A DNA stretch of 64,000 bases, from positions 930,001 to 994,000 of the forward strand of contig JAWWNJ010000078.1 in the NCBI GenBank assembly GCA_037176885.1. Direction: 5' to 3'. Shown here in pieces: positions 1 to 9,200 of the stretch. The translations under genes and the position numbers were made by a program. The stretch comes from Favolaschia claudopus. Lineage: Eukaryota > Basidiomycota > Agaricomycetes > Agaricales > Mycenaceae. The notes under the pieces are model-generated. The model saw only the letters and a list, made by a program, of their open reading frames with translations, ran no database searches and was not told the DNA's origin. Position 1 is the stretch's first letter; each line of letters begins with the position of its first letter.

Positions 1-82
1 AGCGCCGCTTCGGAGGTTGCAAGCGCCGCTTCGGAGGTTGCCAGCGCCGCTTTGGAGGATGTAAGTGCCGCTTCGGCGTGCC
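1..82. repeat. 21-bp tandem repeat at window edge
   Basis: About three and a half copies of a 21-base unit (core AGCGCCGCTTCGGAGGTTG) run from the first base of the window, so the array continues outside it. A multiple of three would allow a 7-residue protein repeat. On the minus strand one frame reads as an Ala/Thr/Ser/Glu-rich heptad, but it is not the frame of the neighbouring minus-strand gene, so coding is only a possibility. Confidence 0.8.
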
Positions 83-114
83 GCCGAGCAAGCGTTTGCT
101 CCACCAAAGGCCGG

Positions 115-1159
115 TTATTCACCTGCGGACTGTGTTAACGACATGTACGAAGGAGAAAAATGCCTGGACACCTCTTGCTGTTGCCGCACGTTCTCGACAA
201 ATTCTGAGAAGGCGGCTTCGAAACGCTGCCTCACCCCCTCAGCACTGAACACTCTTTTGGCTTTCTCTGCCATGAGACCCTTTACCTTGTGAGTCAGCTG
301 CCACTGGAGTGCGTCCGACCTCATGAATCGAAAACTTGGAGCGGTGACCACGTCCGATTCTTCGCACCCCATGATGGTCCTTGTGACATCGAAAATGGCC
401 CGGCCGTAATAGTAGCAATTTGACTCCAGCAGGTCATAGTTTGGGCTGTGTTTGGACACAAAAGACGCGAGAGACAGTACATGTGCGACTGAAATTTGGC
501 TTTGTTCTGGAGCTGTGATGGTGGCTAGTAAGGTCGAGGTGCCCGGTTCGATTTTATTGATATGGAGAGGGTCGCGTCGTAACGATATGATGATACGGTC
601 GTCGGCAACGGACGTGGTGCGCTTTTTGGAAGCCTCCATCGAGTGACGAGCAGCGACGGCCATAAGGGGGGTACGACCTTCGTTTGTTGGGCTACTAAGC
701 AAGTGGTAAGCGAGGTTGCGCGGTAAGCATACGAATTCCTAACGTGGTGATCGGTTCAGCGATAGAAGTGCCGTCGGCAGGAGCCTCTATCGTGTGCAAC
801 GTGATCTTTTCCTTGGTTTTGTCTGGCGGCTGAAAGTCGGTGCCCCATCGCTCTACCAGCATGTAATTGGTCACACCAGATTTTCTGGTGTCCTCGAAAG
901 AGTATACGATGTATTCGTGCAAAGGTGCGACATCGCGCTGGAAGTACTGAACCTGGGTGATGCGCAAATTCTCACATGCGTCACCGCTTGCGACCATCTG
1001 TGCCTGCAAGACGAGAGAAGTATAGACAGCGAAGGGGATGTGGCTGAGAGCAGCCGACAGCTTAAGAGGTTGGTGGCGATTTTCGTCAGTAATCGGAAAG
1101 AAAGTAGCGGCCATGGTAGGGGACATTGGGGAGGGAGGAGGTAGCGAGTTGAGGTTCAT
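115..1159 (-). CDS. Agaricomycete conserved hypothetical protein (NCYW-like motif family)
   Basis: Two minus-strand open segments overlap at about 695-702. The upstream one starts at a run of Met codons (1159 preferred; 1204 possible) and reads into the downstream one with a one-base frame change, so either an intron or a frameshift lies near 695-720. The downstream part holds the best landmark, a Leu-Glu-Ser-Asn-Cys-Tyr-Tyr-Tyr segment preceded by DPLHIN-type text. This matches my recollection of a large basidiomycete family of unknown function with an NCYWF/NCYWY signature. The C-terminal 70 residues are charged and helical. The stop at 115 may be replaced by a splice into the repeat-bearing DNA at 1-82. 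No enzymatic motif was recognised. Confidence 0.5.
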
Positions 1160-1269
1160 GATATGTCGTATATCGTGATAGAGGGCACGGAGACGAAAGA
1201 ACATCTTAAAAGCTAAGTAGCTCAGAGGGAGTGCAGAGTTGAACGTGGCATCCCACGTGCGAACCACAC

Positions 1270-3331
1270 CCTGTAGGCTGTTTCACCGCGCTTTCGCCGT
1301 AGTTGTACCTTAAGTAGCAAGCTTCGCTCCGGTGGGGCTTCGGGATAACTTAGGTGACGGGGAACGTCGTCAGCAGGGTAACTTACTTCGGTATGAACTG
1401 TGTATAGCACAGCGCAAACAAACGAAGTGTTATGTAGTGGGTCACGTGACCCACCTCCCGATTCGAAACTGTCTGGGCGATTGTCCCAAAAAGGATCATG
1501 CGCTGACTAAGCATGATCCGTCTTGATTTCATGTCGATGTCTGATCGATGCCTCTACTTTCTCTTCTACTCGCTCGCTCGCCGCAAAATAAGTCTCTGGT
1601 GTTGTTAAACATTATACAAGGTGGATATACAAGGGGTACGCACGATAGAAATGTCAGACACGACCTTCCGTGAGAGAGAGATATGGATCGTGCGAATACC
1701 TGCTATATAAGGCTTGGCAGGCGCCTTATATAGGCATTGATGCGATCATCATTACCATAGCCAAGTAGACCGGTGACCGTCTGTCTATGGAGGCAAGCCT
1801 GTCGATAGACAGACCGGTCGATCTGAGTTTGAAATCCGTTGTCAATCCGAGTTACCAAAAAAGGTTATTCATGACAGTGAGTGACGTCACGAACAAATAA
1901 GAACAACACAGACCATTCTGGCTCCTGCACCCTGTTGAAGATCCGGATTAGTTTCGGAAATGTAAGTCGAGTATCAATGAATCTCTATATAAATCAAGGT
2001 GTTTACCTGAACAACTGTTGTAAGAGATCTTATTCTTCTTAAGACGAACTGGGAATCTCAACCAGTTATGAGTTGCTTTCTAGTTGGAGGAGTAAGCGCG
2101 CGGCTTTACGACTCTGAGGCTAGCTCGATAGATCTTGAAGAGAGCGCGAGGCTTCACTTAAGTTCACGCAAGGTTTGCGGTAAATCTACGTAGATTAATA
2201 GAGGTAAGAAAGAGCTGTCGTTACATGAGGGAACGACTCCCTTTTATAATCTACAAGGATCAACTATAGAATATTCAAGAACTCAATGGAACCTTGAGGA
2301 AAGTAGCAGAATATTCTACTATACCTTCTCAATGACTCGTTCAGACGTCCCGAGTCATATTGAGGCTTATCGGTGTCGATCTGAGAGGGAGGATATGACG
2401 CTCTGCTGCTAAGTAGAAGAACTTAGTAGCATTGACATCATGGACGCGGTCCCATGATCAAGGAATGCCGAAAATGCGCCGAGCGCGCGTGAAGTCTTGC
2501 GGGCAAAGCCGAAAGTTGCCGATATCCATCACACACCCTCAAAACTCAAGAATAAACCCCCGGATGAGCACAGAATGACTGTGGCGTATAAATCGCTCAG
2601 TCACCGCGCAAAAATCTCTTAATTTGAGTAAATAATGGGTGAGTTGCGAATAACCTTTTTTGGTAACCCGATTGACATGGGAATTAAAACTCAGATCGAC
2701 CAGCCTGTGTATCGACGGGTTCGCCCTCATACACAGGCTGGATTCGAGCCTAATAGCCAAGCATGATGCACCGGCGGCCACGGTTGGAGAACTTCCCAAC
2801 GCGCTTGTCCTTTGGTATCAAAGCGTAGTCTGTAGTTTACCGCGCGACAGCTGTCAGGAGGGTCCGGTTATTATGTAAACATTTTGAAATGGAAGGAGTT
2901 TCCCACACCCAATTTCCGCTATATTCCAGGGGCACCGTGGCCTCTGCCCTCAGATAATCACATAAACAGTCGCAGGAGGCTGTATTAGCACGCTGGTGAG
3001 CTCAGATTAGCATTTCATGGTTGAGGAGACACTCAACCTCGACGTTTGTGCTGGTTTGCGGCCAACCGGCGTTAACCGAGCAAATTTTGATCTTCCCCAT
3101 TTCTTCACCATTTTCCTCGTTTCAAGCGCGTAGACCGATGACTGGATGACCAAAAATATGGTAAGAAGTTCGAAATCTCAATTGACGCGTGCTAAAAGCA
3201 GTATCGATGCACCGTGATTTTATGATTATGTAATAAGCGGACCCTCCAACCGCGGATCAAAGGAAACTGACAGACCACAACACACCGCAGGTACGACGAC
3301 CTTTGTGTTGTTCCGTCTGTTTACAAGAGAC
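1270..3331. other. Gene-free stretch with small palindromes; possible decayed LTR
   Basis: No convincing coding sequence. It contains a perfect 18-bp palindrome around CACGTG at 1437-1454, a 9-bp inverted repeat at 1493-1501/1511-1519, and a 12-bp inverted repeat at 2701-2712/2729-2740 (stem CAGCCTGTGTAT). AT-rich, promoter-like text at 1560-2450 could be LTR-derived, but I could not find both ends of an element. Confidence 0.4.
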
Positions 3332-3333
3332 TA

Positions 3334-3722
3334 CAGCCGTTTTGGAAACAATATACGGGTTTTGATCAAGTGGTGCTCCTTCGTTTGTGCTTACGTTTGT
3401 TGACGATTCTGTCATCGGCAAAGCCGGGAGCACCACTTGGTGGGGCGCTGCACTGGCGCTGCCGTACCACATCAAGTGCCGCTGGTCCCTTGTTTCGGCC
3501 CTTGCTCGCAAGTCATGGCCGTGTCGAGCTTTGGGCAAATGGCAGCTGAGTCTTAATCCTAAGTTCTGTTAAGTTCCTGTTTTTTCCTGGTGTTCTCTGG
3601 GTGGCGGAAGCAAAACTTAAATTCGGCCGAAGTGGAGCTGGTGATCGGAAGCACAACAAAGGTAAGCAAAAACGAAGGAGCACCATTCGATCAAAACCCG
3701 TATATTGTTTCCAAAACGGCTG
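3334..3722. mobile_element. MITE with TA duplication, CAGCCGTTTTGG tips
   Basis: The terminal inverted repeat (TIR) starts CAGCCGTTTTGGAAAC and runs about 55 bases at each end; the element is 389 bp. TA flanks both sides (3332-3333 and 3723-3724), the Tc1/mariner signature. It lies in Copia integrase-derived sequence. Internal sequence resembles the right part of the element at 24563-25842, in opposite orientation. No transposase is inside. Confidence 0.85.
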
Positions 3723-3724
3723 TA

Positions 3725-3992
3725 ATCAAAGCGTATCCCGTGCAGCCAAACGGTCGGAACTGAATGGGATCCACTTTTCGCTCGAACAGGGTCTCGTATG
3801 GTGGTACGCCGTTGTTGGAGGAGTATGGACGGCGTCCGAAAACGTAGGAGGCACAGCTCATGGCTTCCTTCCAGAAGTTTTGTGGAAGGCCTGAATCGAT
3901 GAGCATGGTGAGGGCGGTGGAAACGAGCGTCTGATTTGCTCGTTCAGCTACACCATTCTGCTCGGGTGTGTCTGCGGCAGTGGGCGGGGTGA
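3725..3992 (-). pseudogene. Copia integrase fragment
   Basis: The minus strand encodes the C-terminal half of a Ty1/copia integrase core, with the conserved TPEQNGVAERANQTL block (catalytic Glu region) and the downstream FGCTGYAL block. Upstream it changes abruptly into a GGCGGCA-rich insertion at about 3992; downstream it is cut by the 3334-3722 MITE. It probably belongs to the same Copia copy as the gag-protease segment at 7285-8423, which has the same orientation and supplies the preceding domains. It is a fragment and cannot encode an active integrase. Confidence 0.85.
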
Positions 3993-4283
3993 ATATGCCG
4001 CCACTGCCGCCAAACTGCCGCCAAGGCGTCATTTGGCGGCACTTTGAGGCGGCACCTTGGCGGCACAACATCCATTGAGGTCGAGCTCAAGTATTAGATC
4101 GAATCTACGCAGTGTTACATGTACCATTAGGTAGCCAATCTAACGTTTGATATATATTGTCTGAATACTGGCTAACTACATAGGGAAAATCGGTGTCGAA
4201 GTTGAGAGAGTGGCGGCGATGGCGGCAATTTATGTAAATAATTGGCGCACGACATGGCGGCTAGGGTCTTGTTTATTGATCGG

Positions 4284-4718
4284 GTTTGCAAACATGTTTA
4301 TAAACACCGGTTTATAAACCGGTTTTTAAATGGTCTGGCCAGAACCGCTGTTTTTAATTCATTGTGGCTGTGTTGAGTACCCCTTGGAATGCCCACTCTC
4401 CTCAGATTTTCCAAGGTGGGTACCAACCAGACAACGATATAACATTCGTTTCTAATTTGTGCACATTCTGATGTGAAATCACAACTTCGGAGCGCTCCGA
4501 CACATCAATCATACAGATCTGATGGCATAAATTGGCCTAAAACGGACAGGATTCAGCAAATTCAGGCAGATTCTGTTGTTCGTGGTCTCTTGTGGCGCCA
4601 ATAGCCTTCCTGAGGCTCCCCGGGGCGAAAAAATGAGGAAATGCACGGGAAAATCTATTTTTGGCCAATTTTGCAGGTGTGTTTGTAAACCGGTTTATAA
4701 ACACCCCTGTTTACAAAC
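4284..4718. mobile_element. MITE with GTTTGCAAAC tips
   Basis: Both ends carry an imperfect inverted repeat built from GTTTRCAAAC followed by TTTATAAAC/CCGGTTTATAAAC text. It includes an 18-bp perfect palindrome, ACCGGTTTATAAACCGGT, at 4306-4323. Size is about 435 bp, non-coding. The target duplication was not clear. Confidence 0.55.
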
Positions 4719-4756
4719 AAAAATTAATAAACCGTTTATAATTCGGCTGGGAATTA

Positions 4757-5366
4757 CAGCTGTTTTACGGTTTTTGTCCGGTTTCTGATGGGATGGGGTT
4801 CTTCAGACCTCTGATTGCTTGTGCGTGCCCTCGCCGAGGAGCCGGCGGCAGTTCAACCGCTCCACCGCAGCCCCACTGTATTTACTGCTGACAGCTATCT
4901 ACAAAACACTGGAGCGCTCCGAAAAAAAGTTCCCATTGATGCAATGACGTCAATTACCATATGAGGTAGGTGCCGGATCCATTGCGTCGACGGCTGGCGC
5001 GTCAGGGCGGGGCGACCTCGTGTTGCAGCCTAGGCGGCCATGGTAATCAGGAGCCACTTGTGTGCAGGAGGGATGTAGCGGAAGGTATTGTAGGGCATGG
5101 TAGGCGAGAGAGACGTTCCAGGAGCAGTGACGAAAGGGCGAGTGTCGTTGGAGAAAGTGGAGCGGGCTGGCCGAATTAGGCAGGAGCTGTCAAAACCGTT
5201 GTGTGAACTTTTTTTCGGAGCGCTCCAGTGTTTTGTAGATAGCTGGAAAATAGTCCAATTTGAGGTCAGAGTGGAGCCATACGGGCGACTCGGAGGCACA
5301 CAGGTGTAACCAAGAAACGAAATGCCCCACTCTATCAGAAACCGGACAAAAACCGTAAAACAGCTG
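4757..5366. mobile_element. TA-flanked MITE, CAGCTGTTTTACGG tips, with nested element
   Basis: Inverted termini CAGCTGTTTTACGG plus about 25 further matching bases, each flanked by TA (4755-4756 and 5367-5368). The tips resemble the CAGCCGTTTT family. A 354-bp MITE (4892-5245) is nested inside, so the element was about 256 bp before that insertion. Confidence 0.8.
4892..5245 (+). mobile_element. 354-bp MITE, copy 1 (CAGCTATCTAC tips)
   Basis: TIR of about 40 bp starting CAGCTATCTACAAAACACTG and ending in the complement. Copy 2 at 6662-7015 is nearly identical, the same length, and inverted. The bases flanking copy 1 are GA on both sides, suggesting a 2-bp target duplication. A 69-codon ORF is conserved in both copies, but this follows from their near identity and is not evidence of coding. 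Confidence 0.85.
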
Positions 5367-6592
5367 TAAAAACATACTATGGCACATATACTGTGCAAAA
5401 AATCAAAATCGACAACTTCATAGATTTGGCATAAGAAAAGCGGCAACTCAATGAAATCCATGAATATGTACCGGCAACTTTGGATAGGACACAACTTGAT
5501 TCCAAAGTCAGCAACATTTTGCATCACAACTTTATGGGGAAGCAACTGAGTTTGGAGACAACTCCCACATGCGGTATCAGCAACTGCGAAGTAGTTCGGT
5601 GCAACCAAGTGGCGAATCGCTCGGCAAACTTCTGCCATCATTCCCGCCCTCAAGCCGTGATTTTCGAATTGATCTGGTGAACATTGCTACTTTGAACCTG
5701 ACACAAAACCTGAGTACATCGGTAGGAATGTCACGGTGTATCTCTCTGTCTATTTTCACCATTTTGACCCGCACAAACACTCATGTACTACGGTTCAAAT
5801 GATTGAAGGCACGCCTCATTCCTCTCCAATAATGATATCTATTCACCCTCTCACTTCAATTCTGATTCCTGAATATCTTTCGAGGCAAGCCAATGTAGTT
5901 TTTGAAAGTTAAACAGGCAGGTAACTCCCACCTTTCAAGTCACTTCACAACCATAGCACCGGCAGAATCAAACAACACTGATGCCGGCGAGCGAAGCCGA
6001 TTCATCATTCGGGCCGCGCTGATGCGGCGAACCAAGATGTTGAAGTTGTATTGGGTCTGCCTGCTGGTTGCCGAAACTACACCGGCAGAGCTCCGAACGT
6101 TAATACCAATAAATTTGCCTCAAATTAAAGTTGTATCCACAGAATTGAGAGGGTTGTAGCAGCACATTGTAAAGTTGTCGGCAAATAGTCCAGGTTGTCG
6201 ACAAAATCAAAAGTTGTACTCTGTTTATCACAAGATGTCGCAATTATTTATTGCACAGTATATCGCCCATAAAAACACGACCCTAATGGCGGCAGTGGCG
6301 GTAGTCGGCGGCAGTGGCGGCAGTTTGAGGCGGCAGCGATGGCGGCAGTTTGTGAAAGTGCCGCCACATTTTTGTACTGGCGGCACTTTGAGAATTTGGA
6401 TGGCGGCAGCTTTTGCGGCGGTAGTGTGACATAGTTGTGACACTGGCGGCAGTTTGGCGGCACTTTCAATACTGCCGCCAAATTTTAGTGCTTGAGTTCA
6501 ATAGCTCTAGGGATACTCCGAGAGCCATAATACCCCGTAATGTTGTTCAATAATGCATATCGAGTGTTTCCATTGTGCTACATTTGGTTCAA

Positions 6593-6624
6593 TTACGTAC
6601 CTTTCTCTGGAGAAAGGTACGTAA
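6593..6624. repeat. Perfect 14-bp hairpin
   Basis: Stem TTACGTACCTTTCT and its exact complement, separated by CTGG. It lies just upstream of the CAGCCGTTT tip at 6652. It could be a remnant of a very small palindromic element; there is no other evidence of function. Confidence 0.7.
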
Positions 6625-6651
6625 CACAACTCGACTTTTCGCAGTTACTTA

Positions 6652-7060
6652 CAGCCGTTTCCAGCTATCTACAAAACACTGGAGCGCTCCGAAAAAAAGT
6701 TCACACAACGGTTTTGACAGCTCCTGCCTAATTCGGCCAGCCCGCTCCACTTTCTCCAACGACACTCGCCCTTTCGTCACTGCTCCTGGAACGTCTCTCT
6801 CGCCTACCATGCCCTACAATACCTTCCGCTACATCCCTCCTGCACACAAGCGGCTCCTGATTACCATGGCCGCCTAGGCTGCAACACGAGGTCGCCCCGC
6901 CCTGACGCGCCAGCCGTCGACGCAATGGATCCGGCACCTACCTCATATGGTAATTGACGTCATTGCATCAATGGGAACTTTTTTTCGGAGCGCTCCAGTG
7001 TTTTGTAGATAGCTGTCAAAAAAAGAATGCGGGTTTTGATTGATTTTCGTTTTCGAAATC
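6652..7060. mobile_element. Broken left end of a CAGCCGTTT element carrying MITE copy 2
   Basis: TA (6650-6651) is followed by CAGCCGTTTC, then the 354-bp MITE, then text matching the rest of the CAGCCGTTTTGG-family terminus (GCGGGTTTTGAT). The MITE thus landed within the TIR of an older TA element. The matching right end was not found nearby. Confidence 0.55.
6662..7015 (-). mobile_element. 354-bp MITE, copy 2
   Basis: Same family as 4892-5245, opposite orientation, same length. It is flanked by TC on both sides, which is GA read on the element's own strand, as for copy 1. High identity implies recent activity. Confidence 0.85.
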
Positions 7061-7237
7061 TGCTGACCTGTGTTTGGTCCCGCGTCCTCGGCTCCACGCA
7101 AGTTCCTATTGTCAACATATATTGTCAAGTTCCGGTGTAGAAGCAAGCAGAATGAGAGGAGGTAAAGTCCACACACTGTGGGAAAACACCATCAATTTTG
7201 ATAAGGCCATGGTATGGTTATGTGGCCGCTGATTGTT

Positions 7238-7284
7238 CCAGACTCTTATGACAGGGTTCCCTTTGGGATGTCATAAGAGTCTGG
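7238..7284. repeat. Perfect 16-bp hairpin
   Basis: CCAGACTCTTATGACA and its exact complement with a 15-base loop, at the point where the Copia pol homology (minus strand) stops. It probably marks an insertion edge. Confidence 0.75.
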
Positions 7285-8423
7285 TCACGAGACTAATGCT
7301 TGGCACTGTATACTACCCGTCTCGAGACTGTGGGCTGACTGGTCCACCGACGTCATATGTATGATTTGTAGTGGGCGTGTTGCCCGCTGACGTCCCTCAG
7401 TTGGGAACGGCTGCTTGCGCATCTTTCCCTGAGCGCAGGCCTGGCAGAATTTAGGGGTACCAGTGATGCGCTCCACACCCTTCAGGTGTCCCTTCCTGAC
7501 CATACGCTCAAGGCTGTCTATTCCCACATGCGCCATGCGGCGGTGGAGAACGTTAATGTCAACGGCGGCAAGTGCACATTCCTCCTGGACCACCGGCTCT
7601 GCAGTCAAATGGTATAGCCCTTGGTCATGGTTGACCTCGAGAACGACATCGCCATTGCGGTCGAGAACGTGACCACCCGTCCTCCCAAAGATCGAAGTCA
7701 GGTTACCCTGTTGGGCTAGCTTCTGTACGGAGATGAGGGAGATCTGGAATGAGGGGAGGTATATACTATAGGACGTTCGAGAGTGTGAGGAGTGTCTGTT
7801 TGCCTTTGACAGTGCTGAGGAGCTGAATTTCCCCAATCCCAGTGGCGTCAGCGAATGACTCATCCCCAAAGCGTACTTTTCTCGGGGGGTCAAGCTGCTG
7901 AAAGGTCTTAGCTATGAACCACTCCAGGACCGGTACCATGTGTGTTGACGCGCCGGTGTCAAGGACTGCTGTGTAGACGAGGGCAGGTGTCGTTTCACTC
8001 GCAGCATAAGCTCCAATGCGTTTTGCAAGGTCCTTCGATACAGAGTTTCCGAATGCGGTAACATAATGTCCGCTCTCATCGCCCCCTGCATTTAGCGCCT
8101 TCGCCCCGTCCTCCTCCGCCTTCTTCTTGAGATTGCGGCAGTCCTTGGTGTCATGATAGCAAAGGCCGTGGACTTGGCACTTCTTCGTGGGGCCACCGGT
8201 TTTCTTCCCTTTGTAGTTCGTCGACAAAGACGACACTACAGCTACGAGCGCGGACTCCTGTGGGCCAGTGATGATGGGGTTTCCGTTGTGTACTTGCTAG
8301 ACAGGGGTGGGCCCGGCGCTCCGAGGAGCTCGCCTCGGCGATGTCCCTATGATGTGCGGTGGTCAACATCCCATCAACCTTCACAGAATGTTTTGAGGAC
8401 ATCCTGGAACGCTCCCCCGACAT
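7285..8423 (-). pseudogene. Copia gag end, protease and GAG-pre-integrase fragment
   Basis: Reading on the minus strand from about 8423, the order is: a gag zinc-knuckle-like region with Cys/His spacing (CQVHGLCYHDTKDC); the retropepsin active-site motif VLDTGASTHM; a protease C-terminal half reached through a frameshift near 7770-7890; then the GAG-pre-integrase domain with RRMAHVG and CQACAQGKM (integrase zinc-binding Cys pair). The integrase core is missing here, but a matching piece lies at 3725-3992, separated by the insertion cluster. The frameshift and gap make this a dead Copia copy. Confidence 0.85.
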
Positions 8424-9200
8424 CCTGGTCTGACCTCTGACGACTCTCCCGTGTTTGGGCCGGCTCTTTCGAAAATCTCTCTCTCAGTCCCTCATCAAAG
8501 CATTACCTCACACCTTTCACTCCTCCGACTCGGCAACATAAAATGGCACCACTTTTCCGCCACATCACATTCTCCCCTTCCCCTTCTCCCACCTCATCGC
8601 ACCTCCTCAACCTCCTCGACTGCCTCCGCACTTCATAGCCCAAGTACGCCCTCTGCAGGTGCGTTGCTTTTTATCTCAAGTCTTTTCACTCTGACGTTGG
8701 ACACTGCAGATACTGTTACTTCTCTCGCATGGACCTTGCACGGTGGAGCATCTTCTGGTGAAAGTGAAGGTGCGTGTTTTGCATTCTCACCTCCTTCTCA
8801 AATTGACACCACATTCTGCAGGGTACTGGCTCCCATCCTATGCGTCCTTGTCCTCTCAAACGAAGAGATGCTGACAACTAGAGTACCCCATGCGACGCAG
8901 GTGAGGGAACCGCCTTTCTTTATCTCGTCAATTTTCTCATTATCATCGTCCAAGTGCTCTCCTCTGCTCCGAGTTCGAGGCTGGAGTTCTGATCTGGGTT
9001 AGCATGAGGGCTGGTCGTGGGCTGTTGGTGCGCTGATGGTGTGGTACGTCCGGTGCATCTGGTATTCTGTATATTGTACGCCAAATATCTTCCAAGGTCC
9101 GTGTTGGGAGCGTGGCTGGGGAATGCGTAGACGGCTGGCTGAGTGGATGTGGAGTGACAGGCAGCACGTCGGAATGGGATGTCGAAGTAACTGCCGACTC
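8424..9200 (+). other. Possible spliced transcript fragment, unrecognised
   Basis: Three clean GT-AG-like intron boundaries of basidiomycete size occur in a row on the plus strand: GTGCGTTG..CACTGCAG near 8659-8709, GTGCGTGT..TTCTGCAG near 8770-8821, and GTGAGG from about 8901. An ATG at about 8542 opens a short proline/serine-rich frame that stops before the first intron. I cannot join the exons into one convincing reading frame, so this may be a 5' fragment of a truncated gene or of a transposon gene. Confidence 0.3.

Larger units (their letters stand above)
3993..6482. mobile_element. Composite insertion with GGCGGCA-rich ends
   Basis: Clusters of TGGCGGCA and its complement occur at 3993-4075, 4210-4262 and 6285-6482, and the interval contains other nested elements. 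The clusters could be subterminal repeats of one DNA transposon inserted into the Copia integrase, or separate copies of a small repeat. Between 5370 and 6284 short ACAACT/AGTTGT motifs recur, but I saw no gene. Exact tips and target duplication were not resolved. Confidence 0.45.

Noticed and set aside
1437..1454. CACGTG palindrome as a functional regulatory site
   Set aside because: An 18-bp perfect palindrome is notable, but it lies in unannotated, possibly repeat-derived DNA and nothing ties it to a promoter.
4970..5179. 69-codon ORF conserved in both 354-bp MITEs (also 6728-6937)
   Set aside because: The copies are nearly identical overall, so conservation of the frame carries no information. 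The peptide has no recognisable features.
5030..5653. 207-codon minus-strand ORF across the first 354-bp MITE
   Set aside because: It spans three different repeat elements and their junctions. No domain is present, and the half inside the MITE recurs fused to different text in the second copy.
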